Assembly: GCF_028858725.1 (NCBI RefSeq)
Contig: NC_084764.1
Span: 21,255,501-21,319,500, forward strand
From: Colius striatus
Taxonomy: Eukaryota > Chordata > Aves > Coliiformes > Coliidae
Length of the DNA: 64,000 nt
Direction: 5' to 3'
The position numbers were made by a program, and so were the translations under genes. Shown one piece after another: positions 1 to 13,200 of this stretch (position 1 is the first letter of the stretch; each line of letters starts with the position of its first letter). Below the pieces are notes generated by a model. That model was not told the DNA's origin. It did no database searches and saw only the letters and a list, made by a program, of their open reading frames with translations.

Positions 1-1038
1 CCCTGAAATAACGGCGGTAGGTGAAGCTCCTGTGCCTTGTGCCACACAGCTAGGTGTCAGGACTGCTAAGGCTTTCACATTCTCTTTGTAACTGGGACGA
101 TATTCTTGTTTCTTAACATATTCAGTAGACTTGTAGTTGTGATGGAAGGGGGGAAAAGAACTGACATTTACAAGTATCTAAAGGGTAGATGGCAGGAGAA
201 TGGGGCTTTTCTGTGGTGCCCAGTGGCAGGACTAGGGGTAACAGGCACAAGATGGAACAAAAAAAGTTCTACTTAAACACAAGGAAAAACTTCTTTACTG
301 TAAGAGTGACTGGCACAGGCTGCACAGGGGGGTTGTGAAGTCTCCTCTGGAGTTTTTCAAAACTTGCCTGGATACATTCCTGTGTGACCTGATCGAGGGG
401 AACCTGCTTTAGCAGGGGTTTAGTCTAGGTGGTCTTTAGAGGTCACTTCCAATCCCTACCATCTTGTGATTCTTCTCCTATCACTAATGTCTGAGTGCAT
501 TTTCTGTAGGCAAACATAGACACAAACTTGTTCTTTCGCTTGTAGCCCAAAGAAGACACACTGTATGGGTATTTGTGAAATAACTTCCAACCTACCTGTG
601 CTCATGAAAGTATTTCACATAATCAGAACCGTAATATCTTAACAAACAGGAAAAGTGGAGGTTTTTGTGATGAAAAGAGTGTTTTGTGTATGATTGCCTT
701 TAATCAACAGTTTGGATAATTCTGCTGTTTTGCAGGCTGGGAATTCAACCTCCTTGTCTCTTGCACGATGTAGTGATTTTTAGTTTCCCCTAAGTTTCCA
801 GAACAAATTGTTCAATCTTCCCTTCAAAATGAGCTATTGCACAGAAAACGTGATAAACAGCCTTTGAAAATTAATTTTGCAGTGTTAGGACATATTTTTT
901 TGGACTCAACGACAAAAGAAATGCAGGAATCTGCTTCAAAGTGTATTTTACAGTTCTGTGCAACATCCGCTCGCTTCTTTTCTCCTTTGCTTTCTTTTTA
1001 TGGTTCCTCTCTTTACATTTCCTTTTTTGTTGTTTTAG
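1..1038 (+). other. Noncoding sequence upstream of the first visible ZNF410 exon
   Basis: No exon is recognisable here. The stretch is probably the 3' part of ZNF410 intron 1, since the following exon carries the start codon and is preceded by a pyrimidine-rich acceptor. It contains one CR1 fragment. The short open frames around 840-1200 have no recognisable similarity and are taken as chance. Confidence 0.6.
164..476 (+). repeat. CR1 LINE 3' fragment
   Basis: The sequence follows the C-terminal end of CR1 ORF2 and its 3' tail: 'acatttacaagtatctaaag', then 'cactgt'-type frame text, 'cacaggctgc', 'gacctgatc', 'aacctgct', and a final 'gattcttct' in place of the usual terminal ATTCTATGA repeats. 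It is clearly more diverged than the copies at 22 kb and 56 kb, so it is an older, 5'-truncated insertion in the sense direction of ZNF410. Confidence 0.85.
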
Positions 1039-1202
1039 GTTAAATTGAATATTTGTGCAACACAGCTTCTTGCAGGAGGACCACCACACTGTTTTACCAC
1101 TTAGGAAAATATGAGAATAAGCAGGGAGCGTTGTTCTCTCTGAACTAACAAACCATTCAGTGCCTTGTTGAGGACAGCTGCAGGAATCGGACGCTGGAAT
1201 CA
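1039..1202 (+). other. ZNF410: ZNF410 5'UTR part of the start-codon exon
   Basis: A pyrimidine-rich tract ending in 'gttttag' precedes 1039, the best acceptor upstream of the ATG. A second 'ttgcag' near 1066 is possible. The exon holds an upstream ATG at 1111 with a 10-codon reading frame that ends at the TGA at 1141-1143, 59 bases before the main start. Confidence 0.6.
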
Positions 1203-1235
1203 ATGTTATCGGATGAGTTAGAATCCAAACCTGAG
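1203..1235 (+). CDS. ZNF410: ZNF410 coding exon 1
   Basis: Encodes MLSDELESKPE, matching the human N-terminus, and ends in phase 0 at a GTGAG donor. Confidence 0.95.
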
Positions 1236-4200
1236 GTGAGCAATGCTAAACTGGGTTTGGTTCCAGGAACGTGGATGGGCAGCTCTTGGGAAACCTACTA
1301 TGAGTTCACTTAATTTGCTGCTTACTTAGTAATTCTTGAAAGTGTTTTCAGTGGCATCTTCTAATGTTTCCATTATTTTGATTTGCATGGTAAAAGATTA
1401 AAGGTTATTGCTGGGTTTTTTCCCCTTCCTTTCAGGTGTCAGTGAACACTCCTGCCTGTTCTCAGGTTATATGATTATTTTTTTGCTATTATAATGTTCT
1501 TTATGTTGCAAGAATTAAAAAAAAATTACTGTATTGACTATTTCTTTCCCTCAAACCAAATTGACTTTACTTGCTTTTGGCAAGTTTGGATTATTCTGTT
1601 AGCATCACCTAGTTCTGTTTTTTAAAGCCCTGGTGTTCCCCTGAAGTGGGTGGCAGAGTGGTGGGCAGCAGCCCACAGGGGATCCTGGTTGCTCTGTGTG
1701 AGGCTGCTCGATGGTTCCCAGGTTTGATCTGTAGCACAGCTGCACGTGAATTGCAGTGATGTGTGTGTCTGTACACAAGTGCATGCATAGCTGGCCACCA
1801 ACAGATTAACAGATTAACAGATTAAACGTATGTTTAAGAGGTAAACACAAACAGCATAAAGAACAGCAAAGTTTGTTAGTGGAATGTATCTATACTCTCA
1901 TCACTCATCTCTTGTGTGTACTCACATTCACAGATGTCTCTGGTGTCTGCCAGGCCTAAAGTCTTTCTGCTATCTGTGCCCAGACCCATGGCTTTTTAGC
2001 CAGTTTTTGGCTGGAATCTTGGGGGTTTTTTTTCCAGACTATGGTTGCTGCCTCCTCACCTGTTGCTCAACTAGAAGTTTACTAGCAGTGCACTTACTCA
2101 TGGGTAGAATATTTAGTAACATGCTTACTAAGTAGCCAGAAGGGACTGCAGTGGTCAGACACAGCAGTGTACTGACCAGCAGACAGCAAATATGTGATTG
2201 GAGTCTCCTCTTGCCCCAAACTACCCATAGGTTCCTTCTTTGTGTGCCCACCTTATTCCTCTTCTGATCCTCCCTCTGTGATATGTTTTACCCATCCTGC
2301 AGTTCCTGTTACATCAGATAATAAATTTGGGCTTTCCTGTGAGACCCATTCAGACAATTTTTATTTCTTAACAGTTACAAAAGTTCTAATTGAACCTCTT
2401 CAAGATCTCACTTCAGCAGTGGCCTGTTGATCAGCCCCTGAGGCATTCTGATCTTTGTTACTCTGTAATTTGCTACATAGGACAGTCTGTAGTTTCTTAT
2501 ATCCAACACAAGTGTCTCAGTGTATTCAGTGTGTTACTCTGCTTGCTTGCTGCCTTTACGCTTTAGAGGAATGGTCAGCAGGCAACCATCTGTGCATCCC
2601 CCCACTTAAAAGCGGAGGGAACTGTATTGCTTGGTGTCCGCACGCTTCTCGGCTTTACCTTTTCAGAAGGCATCTTAGAGCAGAGGACTTGGTGCTGCTG
2701 TCCAATATATTTTGGGGAAGTTTGCACCTTTAAATTGTATTGTTTCTATTCAGTCTTCTGTTTCTATCCATTTTCTGACCATATACAGTAAACAGTTATT
2801 TTAAACCAGTACAAGGAAGAGAGCGATGGTTCCATGCTGGTAATTCCTCCCAGCCCAGGTATTTGGTAAGATCTTTGTTTCTTAATCAGGCAGCCAAACC
2901 ACTATTCAGGAAAAATAGGTGCAAATTCATAGTAGCCCTGAGTTGGCCCAGCATGAGCTGCAAGGAGATCCTTTCTCTTGCCTTGTCGCTGATATCTCAC
3001 ACCTGACAATTTTTCTCCCAGTTCTGAATGATAAGGTGGGGAATTTGTTACTTCAGTCTACGAGTGGATTCCCATAGATTATTTCTGACAGCCGAGGACC
3101 GGGATAGTTGGAATGTTTCTTCCCATGTTCCTCAAGTAGGAGCTGCAAGTGGGCCATGTCTTTTCTGGACTTCAGGAAGGTATTTGTTAATTCGGCACAT
3201 TTACATAATAGTCCTCTTTCTCCATAGCAGAGTTGCATTTCCTCCCAGCAAGCCCAGAATGGAGTTGGCCATTCTCTAGTAGGAACAGGCCTGATGCATG
3301 AAAGCTACAGTGGTTGCAGAGGGCATCGTTTCCATAGATTCTGTCTTCTATCACATTCCCCAATCTTGATCAAGGCTATTTTATGCTACAAACTGGGATT
3401 CATTTGCATTGTGGATTACCAAAGCCTCTTTCTGGTCTGACCGTGAAACTGAGTGCTAAGATAGTACTATTTTCTACTCTTTTGATGGGAAACCACTAGA
3501 TACCCTTTTTACACCTTTCTCAAATAGCAGGTCAAGTATCTCTGAAAGTCAGTCGTGATTTTATATCCTCTGGTGAGCTATGGCACCATAATTCTTAAAG
3601 ATATATTTTTGTATCCCCTGCCATGTGAGAGAGCTTTTAATTGGTATCTAACTATTTCTGTATCAGCTAGAAATTAATCAAGTTACTATGGATGGATTGC
3701 ATATGCTTCTTTGGTACTGGTTTTATCTGTAGAGAAGCCACCAATGTGCCAGTAAATATTTACTACTTGAGTAGAGGTGAATTGTCCTTTCATAGGAAGT
3801 TACAAAGTTGCTTGGAGATAGTTTGTACAAGTAGATTGATTTGCTTTTTCTTCTGGACTTAGCCTCCACAGCTGTATTACCAGCATTCCTGGAGAACTGA
3901 TAAGATCTGTATTTCCCATGCTTTAAGCTTGCAGTGTGATTTGTAACAATGCAAATATTGCCAGTCACCTCCATTACAGAGAGGTCCACTGCAGAGTGCT
4001 TTCTGCTGTCAAGAGTAGCACACAATGAGTGAACTGACTATTGAAAAAAGAAGTGGAGAAGAGGTATTTTAACCTCTCCTTTCTCTCCTTGTCAGCACCT
4101 CACAAGAAGAGATTCCTGTGAATTAATCCTAGTTTCTCTCCTCCATACCCTTCAGTTTCAACCCCTCCTTTCCCTTCCCCTCTTCTACTAGATGTTCCTT

Positions 4201-7200
4201 TGACCTCTTTATTTTGTAGTGATTCACTGGTTAAATTTAGCACAGAAGTGGCATTGATTAAAAACATAGTCCCCGCTGCTGTGAGAATCTAGTCTAGTCT
4301 AAGCAGGAGCATAGATCTGACCATGAGTACTGAAGAATCTTCTTCCCCTGTCCCTCCCAGACACCCCACCTCAACCAAAGCAGCTGCCTGACACTTCTTG
4401 ACTTCTGAGTTATCTGGCGAAGGGGGTCTGTTATGGCATACGAACTTCAATCTGTTCCATCTCAGATGCCCCTATTTTCATTTGTTTCTGTAGTGTTATG
4501 TTGTATTTGGGTTTTTTTTAAGGATCTGCAGGAGAGACTCCCAGTTCTTTAAAGAGATTTTTCATTGTTTTTCTCTTCTCCTGCCCCTCAGGTTGGGTAT
4601 GTTGTGCAAGCCTCTTGGTAACACAAGCATTCTGCACTCCTTGCACCAATAGATCCTGTGATCCTCCCGTCCAACCATCTCTTGTTGACCATCAGGGATG
4701 ACAATCATTTGTTTAGTGACAAGAGCCAAGAAATAGTTTACATTTTTAGTACATACACTATCTACTTTACTTACTGTAATTTTAGAATTATGTGGGTTTT
4801 CTGCAGGAAGAGTAAAAGAGCATATTCAAGAAAGTGGTGTGCTAGAGTCAGGAAAAAAAAAGCAAGATGCAGATGAACTTTGCTTGTTTTGTCCCTCCAA
4901 AGCTTATAGATTTTCTCTGTATGACTCACAACAAGCCCATGAAGTTTGAATCTCTGAAATCAAGGATATCCTTTTGTAGTTAATATCAAAATTTGTTTCA
5001 AAATCCAAGGGATATCTTGGCTATAGCGTAAAGCCACTTCACACCTCTTGTTGTTCCTTTTGTGTTCTGTTAATATTCTGTATGATCAGTTTCTGTTCAG
5101 GTGCCCCAGGGTGTTCTATCTGCTTGGTTACAGATTCTAGCACTTGGGCTGTATTTTCAGAATCAACATGTATGACTGTAAATACATGGCAGGACACTGC
5201 TTTTACAGGCACCCACAAACACAGGTAGTACTCACATGGAACAGATGGTCTAATCCTGTCTGTGTTCATCAGGTAACCAGCCTTTAAATTTGCCACCATA
5301 TCATGCACATGTCCTCACTCAGCTGATGTGCATATTCAGAGTCATGCATCTGTCTTTGTCTCTGCCAAACGTTTAGTCCTTTCACTATCCATCTTCAGGT
5401 CCTGGGCTTTTTAATCCAGCCTCTGGCCAGGATCTTGAGTTTCCAGATTGTGGTTTCCTCCTACTCCCAGGCTAGTCCTACATCAAGTTAACTAGATGAG
5501 CATAGTTGGAAACTATTTAGGAGCAAACAGCATTTGAGAAGACAGGATGGACCCCAGTGATGAGGCAGATCCAGAGCAGTGTACTGACCTGCAGGCTGCT
5601 AATGTATGCTAGATTATTCTCCACCTCCTTCCTGTTCCCCATGGTGGTAGTTCTCCTGTCCACCTTAATCCCACCCTTTCCCCATGTTTAACCCTTCCCC
5701 TAATCATCCACAAGTTTTTCCACATTCCCACAGCCTCCTTTTAAGACATCTTAATAAGTTTTACCCAGTCCTAGAACTTTCCCCATATCCCATAAGAAGT
5801 TTGCTCTTGCTTATGAGATGTGTTCTGCTAAGTCATGATAATCTTGTTCCTATTTATTACAAAGATTGTGGTTGAATTTCTTCAAGGTCATGTTCAAGTT
5901 CCTGTAAGGCCCATGCATCAGTGTCCCATGAGTTCTGGTCTTTGTTACTCTCTCTGATCTACAATTTTGTACTCTATGTATCTGTAGATGTAATTGATCA
6001 CCTCTTCCTCTTTCATGCTGACTAGCAAATTACCAGATACCCTTACAATTTGCAATTTGTTTTCAGCTGAAAACCAAATTAAACTTAAGAAACGTGACAC
6101 AGTATTTGTGATGATTTTTTTTTCCCAGTTGCTGCAGTTGTCATGAAGGTATTCATTGAATTTGAACAGGAAGGAAGATTTGTAAAAGTACTTAACTATC
6201 AAGATACAACTGTCCCATGAGATTTTTTTTTCCTCTGAATTATTTGATGAAGAGTTGGTGAATGGATTGCTTTAGTTTATGGGAAGCTTCGAGGTTTCTT
6301 ATTCCAAACTTTGATAATGATAATGATTCATGTCCTTTTGTTTCCTTTTGCTTGTTTTTCCTGTTTTCAATTCTCTGTTCTAGCTTGTTAGTACTTTACA
6401 AAGAAAATTAAAAGTATCTCTTCTCTTCTGAGCCTCTGTGGCTGCTGCGTTTTGCTTTTCCCTAGTGGCTTAATGTTACTGTGTGGGTTTGAAACAAAGC
6501 TATTGTAGGAGAAAAGTTTTATCTAAGGCTTTTTGTGTAAAAATAGAAGAATCCATAAAACTAGTGTTTCATGGTGGAGTAGGCAGCAGCAAGGATAACA
6601 GACAGCTGTTAAATGAGATACAGTCCAGTAGTTTAGAACTGTCTCACTGCTCACTTTTTTTTGGTCCTAGTTCTTTGTTCTGGTTGCCTCACTCTTATGT
6701 TATTCCTAACTTTCTTTTTACCCCTCTTTTCTCTGTTTTTTAATCTTAAATTAGAGTGCATGGCCTCGTGGGGTGGACTGTCTCCTATTGCCTAGGTATT
6801 TTGTTGACAACATAGAAATAATTCTCTCTTCTAACTAAGGTGTCTGGATAATCTTATACCAAAGAGGAAAAAATGCTAAGCTTTCAAGCTGCAGTCTGGC
6901 TTGTGGCCTAGTTGTAGTGGCATATTGCCATCTGAATGAATTCAAGACTTAATTTTTACCTTCATAATTAGTGAGTACAGACTGCACCAAAGGGAGGGTG
7001 AGCTGGGAGCCAGGGCTGTTGCCAGCCTGGGGTGTCCTTGCTGACCAGGGCACAGTACTGCAGTGCTGGAGCATGGCCAGCATACGCGGGGCTGGCAACA
7101 GGGTCCAGCTGTAGCCCTGGCCTAGGCAAAGCAGTGAACCAGCTCCAGGGTTTATCCAGAGAGTCCAATCCGGAGTAGCAGGAGATGGATCTGGAGGCAC

Positions 7201-10200
7201 TGATGAAGTAGAAGTCTGAGGCCCATCCAGGAGACAGGGCTACAACACAGCTCAGGAAAAGACTAGAGAGCACAGGCTGAGCTTAAGTGAAGTCTCCTGG
7301 CAGATGGAATGGGGGGGAGGGGGCCCTATTTGAGACATCTTGGGGCAATTAAGGCTTCTTGGCTCTGATAGCAGTAACTGTTGGAGGTAAAACTGTTTGA
7401 GAAAGCATCAGTATTTCCAGTGTTTTCATGAGAAGAAATAAGTATAGAGAAATCAGGGCATTTTTTTTGATGAAATTAACTTTGTTCTCATACAGGAGAG
7501 GGTTAAAGGCTACAGAGTTTGTAGAATCTGCTAAAGAAATACTAAGGCAATCACAACACAAAAGAAGAATCAAATTATTAGCGTCTGTTAGGTTTTAATC
7601 ACAAATATACCATGGATATATCGTGCTTTTTTTACTGTTTCTTTTAACACTGATGAATCATCTCGCTGCACAGACAACTCCTTGGGGGCTCTGCTTGAGT
7701 GCATGTTAAAACATGTAACTATGAGGACAATCACTTTTGAATAACTATCTTGTAGAATTTCCTTCTAGACGCCAAAGACAAAGAAAGTCCCTTGCATACA
7801 GTTGTTTGCTAGGTGGCAGCAGAATGCAGGATATTTATGTCAAGGAGTTTCCTAGAGATAAGGAACAGTGACTTGAGGGTTAAGTTTTTGATGTGTTGTT
7901 ATTTTCCATATTGCTTTCTTCTCTTTCAGAATATTTGTGAATATAGGAATATGTCTGTTTGACAGAACTTAGACAAATAAATAGATTCAATCAGTTATTT
8001 TTGAGGGGCATTTTCTCTGAAATGTGGAGTATGTATCTGAATCTGTTACAACTGACCCCTTTTTCAGTCATTCGGGTCTCTGGATATTTAATTCCATACA
8101 GGGAGGTGATGTGAAACTGTGTTTGTTAAAAAAGCTTGTAAAGTTCACAGAAGAATTAGGTCAATCCATTGCAAAAGTTGGGCTGTGTTATCCCCTAAGT
8201 CTCATCAGCCTTCCTTTGTTAAATCAGAATATTTTATTGCGGACTGCCGTGGCACTGGTAATGGAAAAAAGAGTCTCATTTCTGTGTCTGTGATGTGGAG
8301 GTAGAGTCCTGTAGTCTGATAAAAGCTTGGGATACTGGTGAAGGGACAGAATGAGTGAACAAGGGACATGCTTTGCTACTCTTAAGTTGCTTAAATATGG
8401 GAAGTCTTTCAGGGATGAGGAAAGGCTTTGACTTCTGGTCCCTTTTTAAATGTTAGATTCCTTTTTTCCTATAACTCAATATTTATAGGCGTTAGCCAGA
8501 AGTAACTTTTGCATTGCCAGGACTGACTGATGTTAAGGATAAGTAAGTCTGCTGCACTGAGAGACCTGGGTGCCTCACACATCCTGGGCCTATTGAGATG
8601 AGGACTGCTCTCTTTTTCTGATCTTAGATCCAGCCACTAGTGAGGTTTAGTACAATTTTGAAATAGATGCATACACTTACATACCCACTGTACAGATGTG
8701 ACTGGTGCCAAACAGATTAACACAGGGAGCTTTGCCCACATAAGCAGGCAGCACAAAGTGCCTAATTTCGTTTCCAACGGTTGCTGCCTGGAGAAAACCT
8801 TCATGGGCTTCTCCCAAGATATATCCCCACACTCTCTTTCTGCTTGCCAACTAGTGTGGCTTGGAGTTCACTAGGGTATCACACACACACAAGTTAGAGA
8901 GCAGGATCACACAGGAAATTTTAGAAATGGAGTTTCATAAGACAATAGGATGGACTGCCATGGTTAGGCTGTGCCAGACATCTGCATTGACCTTGCTTGT
9001 ATGTAATGGACTGTTTTTATCCTCCCCCTCCATTTTCCTGTGTTTGCTCTGCCCTGATCTACCTTTCAGTTAAACAATATGTAATCAATTGTGTACAATT
9101 CCCCAAATCTCATGTTCAGTCCCAAAGTCCTTCCCAGGAAACGCTCCCAGTGTAAACCCTATACCTCTTTATGCAATACCCCCTTCCAAACTATTTTGCA
9201 TAGCATTCTGGAGAGGGTTTCTTCTGTTGAAGTGAGTGGGTTTCACACTAAGGACGGTGACTTTAATTGCTCATCTATGGTGACTAAGAGTAGCTGATAT
9301 GGATGGATAAGACCGTTTCCCCCCCTTGTTGTCCCAGCCTTGTTCCTCCAGATCATTATCTGTCTATTTGAACAGCCATTAGCTATATGTCTTTGCAATT
9401 AATCTGTTGCTTACTGCCTTTTTCTTTTTTTTTTAAGTTTTAAGAAAGGGCAGCTTTCTTTCAATCAAGTATTTAAAGACAATGATTTTTAAAAATACCT
9501 GTGCCAAAGGCTGAGCATGGAAAACATTTTTTTTTTGGAAAGTTAGAGCCTAGTAAAGTATCAAGTGGTAAAAGATGAATTAGAAATTAATATGTGCCTT
9601 AAAACATAGCCTTTGTCAGTAAAATTTTTCTTGGTAAAAGATAAATGAAAAATAAATACAGCCAAAGTAACCTTCAGAGCAGTCCACAAGGATCCAGAGC
9701 TGTTTATCTTACATTAAGGAGACAAGAATTTTCTAGGTACTTCAGAGAGGACAAATACAAACAATTCCTTCTTTGTCATTAACATAAACTGAAAAACTTC
9801 CATTTACTTTTATGTGTATTAATGAGATTATGTCCAGTGTCTCTTACAAGACAGTGAGGAGTAATGGATTGGGTTTAGTACCTTTTTTAATGATTTGTGT
9901 TGCCTTTGATCTAATCCCCAGTATCTTTTTTTCAGCTGCTGGTTCAGTTTGTTCAGAATACTTCTATTCCACTGGGGCAAGGGCTGGTGGAATCTGAACC
10001 AAAAGACATCACCTGTCTTTCTCTCCTTCCTGTAACTGAGACCTCAGAATGCAACAGACTCATGTTGCCAGGTAAGATCTATCCAGCAGATTTTTGCAAG
10101 CTTGTGCCCTTCATCTAGCTGTTAGTGCACCGCTGTAGGCCACTGCCTCATGCTGATGAGGCATTCCAGGGATGGAGGAACGCCTTCAGAAGGTTGACTG

Positions 10201-13200
10201 AAACTCAGTTAGCAGTGAGTCTGACTAGTTAGAAAATGCCTTCCTCTTCCAAACTCGCTCAAATTCTGGTGGATTTTTTTCTAGAAAAATAACTTGATAG
10301 GGATCTTTTAGTCATAGTGTATTTGTATTTTTTTTTTTACTCTGCTTTCACTTTCTTCACTAGATGATGAAAGAGATCTCACTTCTCCAAGTCACACTAA
10401 TTCTTCCAAAGATGTTTCTTCATCTGCTGTCTTGAGAAGTCTCCAGGTAAATGTGGGCCCTGATGGAGAGGAAACAAGGGCACAGAATGTACAGAAACCA
10501 TCTGAACTTCTGTCAACTCCAGAGACTTCCAGTTTATTGCAAGACCTCCAGCCCAGTGACAGCACTTCATTTATTCTTCTCAACCTAACAAGAGCAGGTA
10601 ATTCTTGCTCTGTTTATCATCTGGCTGGATATGTCTCAGACGGCAGAGTGCAGGAAGTACAATTACAGCTCTGTGCATGCTGTTTATGAAGGAGAAAGAT
10701 CACAAAATTTGGTGGGCATTATTGGATATTTCAGGAGCCTTTTATCATCAACAGCTTTCTACAATGTGGAGGTCAGTAAAGACCTTTTTAACACAGCTAT
10801 TGCATCTATGCCATGAACACTAGCCTCTGAGAAATAAAAGCAGTTTCCCTCTTAGTACTTTATCCTCCTGTTTCATGACCTTGTCTTTTTTTCTAGGGCT
10901 GGGGTCTCCAGCAGAGCACTTGGTGTTTGTTCAAGATGAAGCAGAAGATTCGGGGAATGACTTTCTCTCTCATGATAGCACAGACAGCAGTACCCCATGG
11001 TTCCTACGAGTGCAAGAATTGGCCCATGACAGTTTAATCGCTGCCACTCGGGCACAGCTCGCTAAGAATGCCAAAGCAAGCAATAATGGTAGGGAATCTC
11101 TGGATTTCAGCTCAAAAGTTGAATGTTCCATATGGGGCCCCTTGTTTTAAGCAAATGTCTTCCTTTCTTTCACTCTCTCTTGCTTTTAATCTATTCTGAC
11201 ATGTTTGAATCATCAGTAACAGAATTAAACAGAACAGTCGTGTATTTTTTTCTGCAATATAAATAGGCTCCTCATGTTTTCTCAGAGAATGAAATGTAGT
11301 GGAGCCATCAGTTCCATTATAGTCTCCTTGTTCTTTGGTAGGTATAAAGACTTCTTTCTGACTGCAGTTGCCTGTATTTCAACTTTAATTTTCACTTTCA
11401 AGTGTCTGGTTTTAGAGCGTACCGTAATCTGTACTTTCTTGTTAGGTCCACTGGGTTTGGAGATTAACATTCTGTAGAATACATGTCGTGGTTTAACCCC
11501 AGCCAGCAGCTGAGCACCATGCAGGCCCTTAGGGTGGGGAGGACAATCAGGAAAAAGTTAAACCTGTGGGTTGAGATAAGAACAATGTACTAACTAAAAT
11601 AACATAAAATATAATACCAATAACAACAATAGTAACAACAAAATGTATAATAATAGTTGTAATGGAAAGGAATATTAAAAAAAAAAGAAACGTAAAAGCC
11701 AAGAACAAACAGCAAAGTGATGCCCAGTGTGCTCCTCCCTGTCAAGTTCCCCCAGTTTCTATACTGGGCATGACATTCTGTGGTATGGAATAGCTCTTTG
11801 GCTAGTTGAGATGAGATCAGCTGTCCTGGCTGTGTTCCCTCCCACCTCCTTTTGCCCCCCCAGCCCACTCACTGGCAGGGCAGGATGAGAAGCAGCAAAG
11901 GCCTCGATGCTGTGTGAGCACTGCTCGGCAACAACCAAAACATTCCTTTGTTACCAGTGCTGTCCTCAGCACAAATCCAGAACACAGCCTTGTTCCAGCT
12001 ACTGGGAAGAAAATTAGCTCTCTCCCAGCTGAAACCAGGGCAATACATAATTGGATTTAGCCACGCGCTTTGTGACTTATTTTAATAAATAATTGCAAAC
12101 AAGAGCAGTATTTTTTTTTTTTAGTGGAAGTGTTCTTCTAAAGAGAGTGACCTGGATCATACTTTAAATTGGTTGGTTGATACTGATAGACCATTTTTAC
12201 ATTTTTTTTAGCACATTGGCTTTCTGTTCTTCATGTGATAAGCCTTATTTGGTAGCAGATGATCTCATACAGATGGCTTGTTGGTAACAGTTTATAGATC
12301 TGGTAAAGTTTGCAAATCTGTGTCTCATCTCTGTTATTGGCTTGGCAGCAGCACGTAGGACATAGTAAACAATTATTAGCCAGGAATATAGTTGCTTTAC
12401 AGCCCTGTATCCTACATAATACTGGCTTCATCTATTAAATTTGACACATTATAGTAAGCTGTATCTTTTTTAGACTTTGGTGGGCTTTTTCTTCCAGGGG
12501 AAAACGTTCATCTTTGCTCAGGAGATGGGCAGGCAAAAGACTCTAGCCCTATTCCTCATTTATCTCGCATGGAAAGGAAGCTCAAGTGCACAGTTGAGGG
12601 CTGTGATCGGACGTTTGTGTGGCCAGCTCACTTCAAGTATCATCTGAAAACCCACCGGTGAGCAGAGTAAAGCTGTATGTGGTCATGACTATGAAAAATT
12701 CTGCTCTGTGCTTGGGATGTTAGTTTTTGACATCTACAAGCTGTCGAAACGTGGTATTACACTTATAAATTCTAGGCCTGTTGCTTACTTTAGGTCACTT
12801 TTCTTGAAACACTTTGACCAGGTGTAGATTATTTTTGCAGGTGCTTGTTAGTGTTGTATATTTGTGTTTGTATATTGTTGTATATTTTGTATTTTAACAG
12901 GTGCTCAGTAAAGAGCGTCACTGTCACTTCTCTGGTATATTGAACATTAGAACTTTTAGGATGCCATGGTATTCTTATATCTCCTTAAACAAAGTTGCTT
13001 GCTCCAACAAATGACCCTACTATTCTTTTTTAGCTAAGAAATGGTCAGTCTCTAAGGTAAATAGTAGACAGGAAGCTTAAAAACTGGGAAGGACTCCAGT
13101 AGAAGTGAACCCATAGTCCTGCCCTAAGAACAGGGCCAGCAGTAATTGCATATGTTGTGTGTATCTTTGACCCTCTAGTGACTAAAGTTCTGCCACAGTC

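Larger units (their letters stand above)
1236..9935 (+). other. ZNF410 long intron (8.7 kb)
   Basis: No further exon is seen between the first and second coding exons. It holds an 8-bp triplicate at 1801-1824, a diverged direct repeat pair at about 1.9 and 5.3 kb, and a GC-rich anonymous block near 6.97-7.30 kb. From about 7.3 to 9.9 kb I see nothing but AT-rich single-copy-looking sequence. Confidence 0.8.

Noticed and set aside
5039-5308. 89-codon antisense frame next to repeat copy B
   Set aside because: It could be a fossil of an element, but I recognise no domain, and a frame this short can occur by chance.
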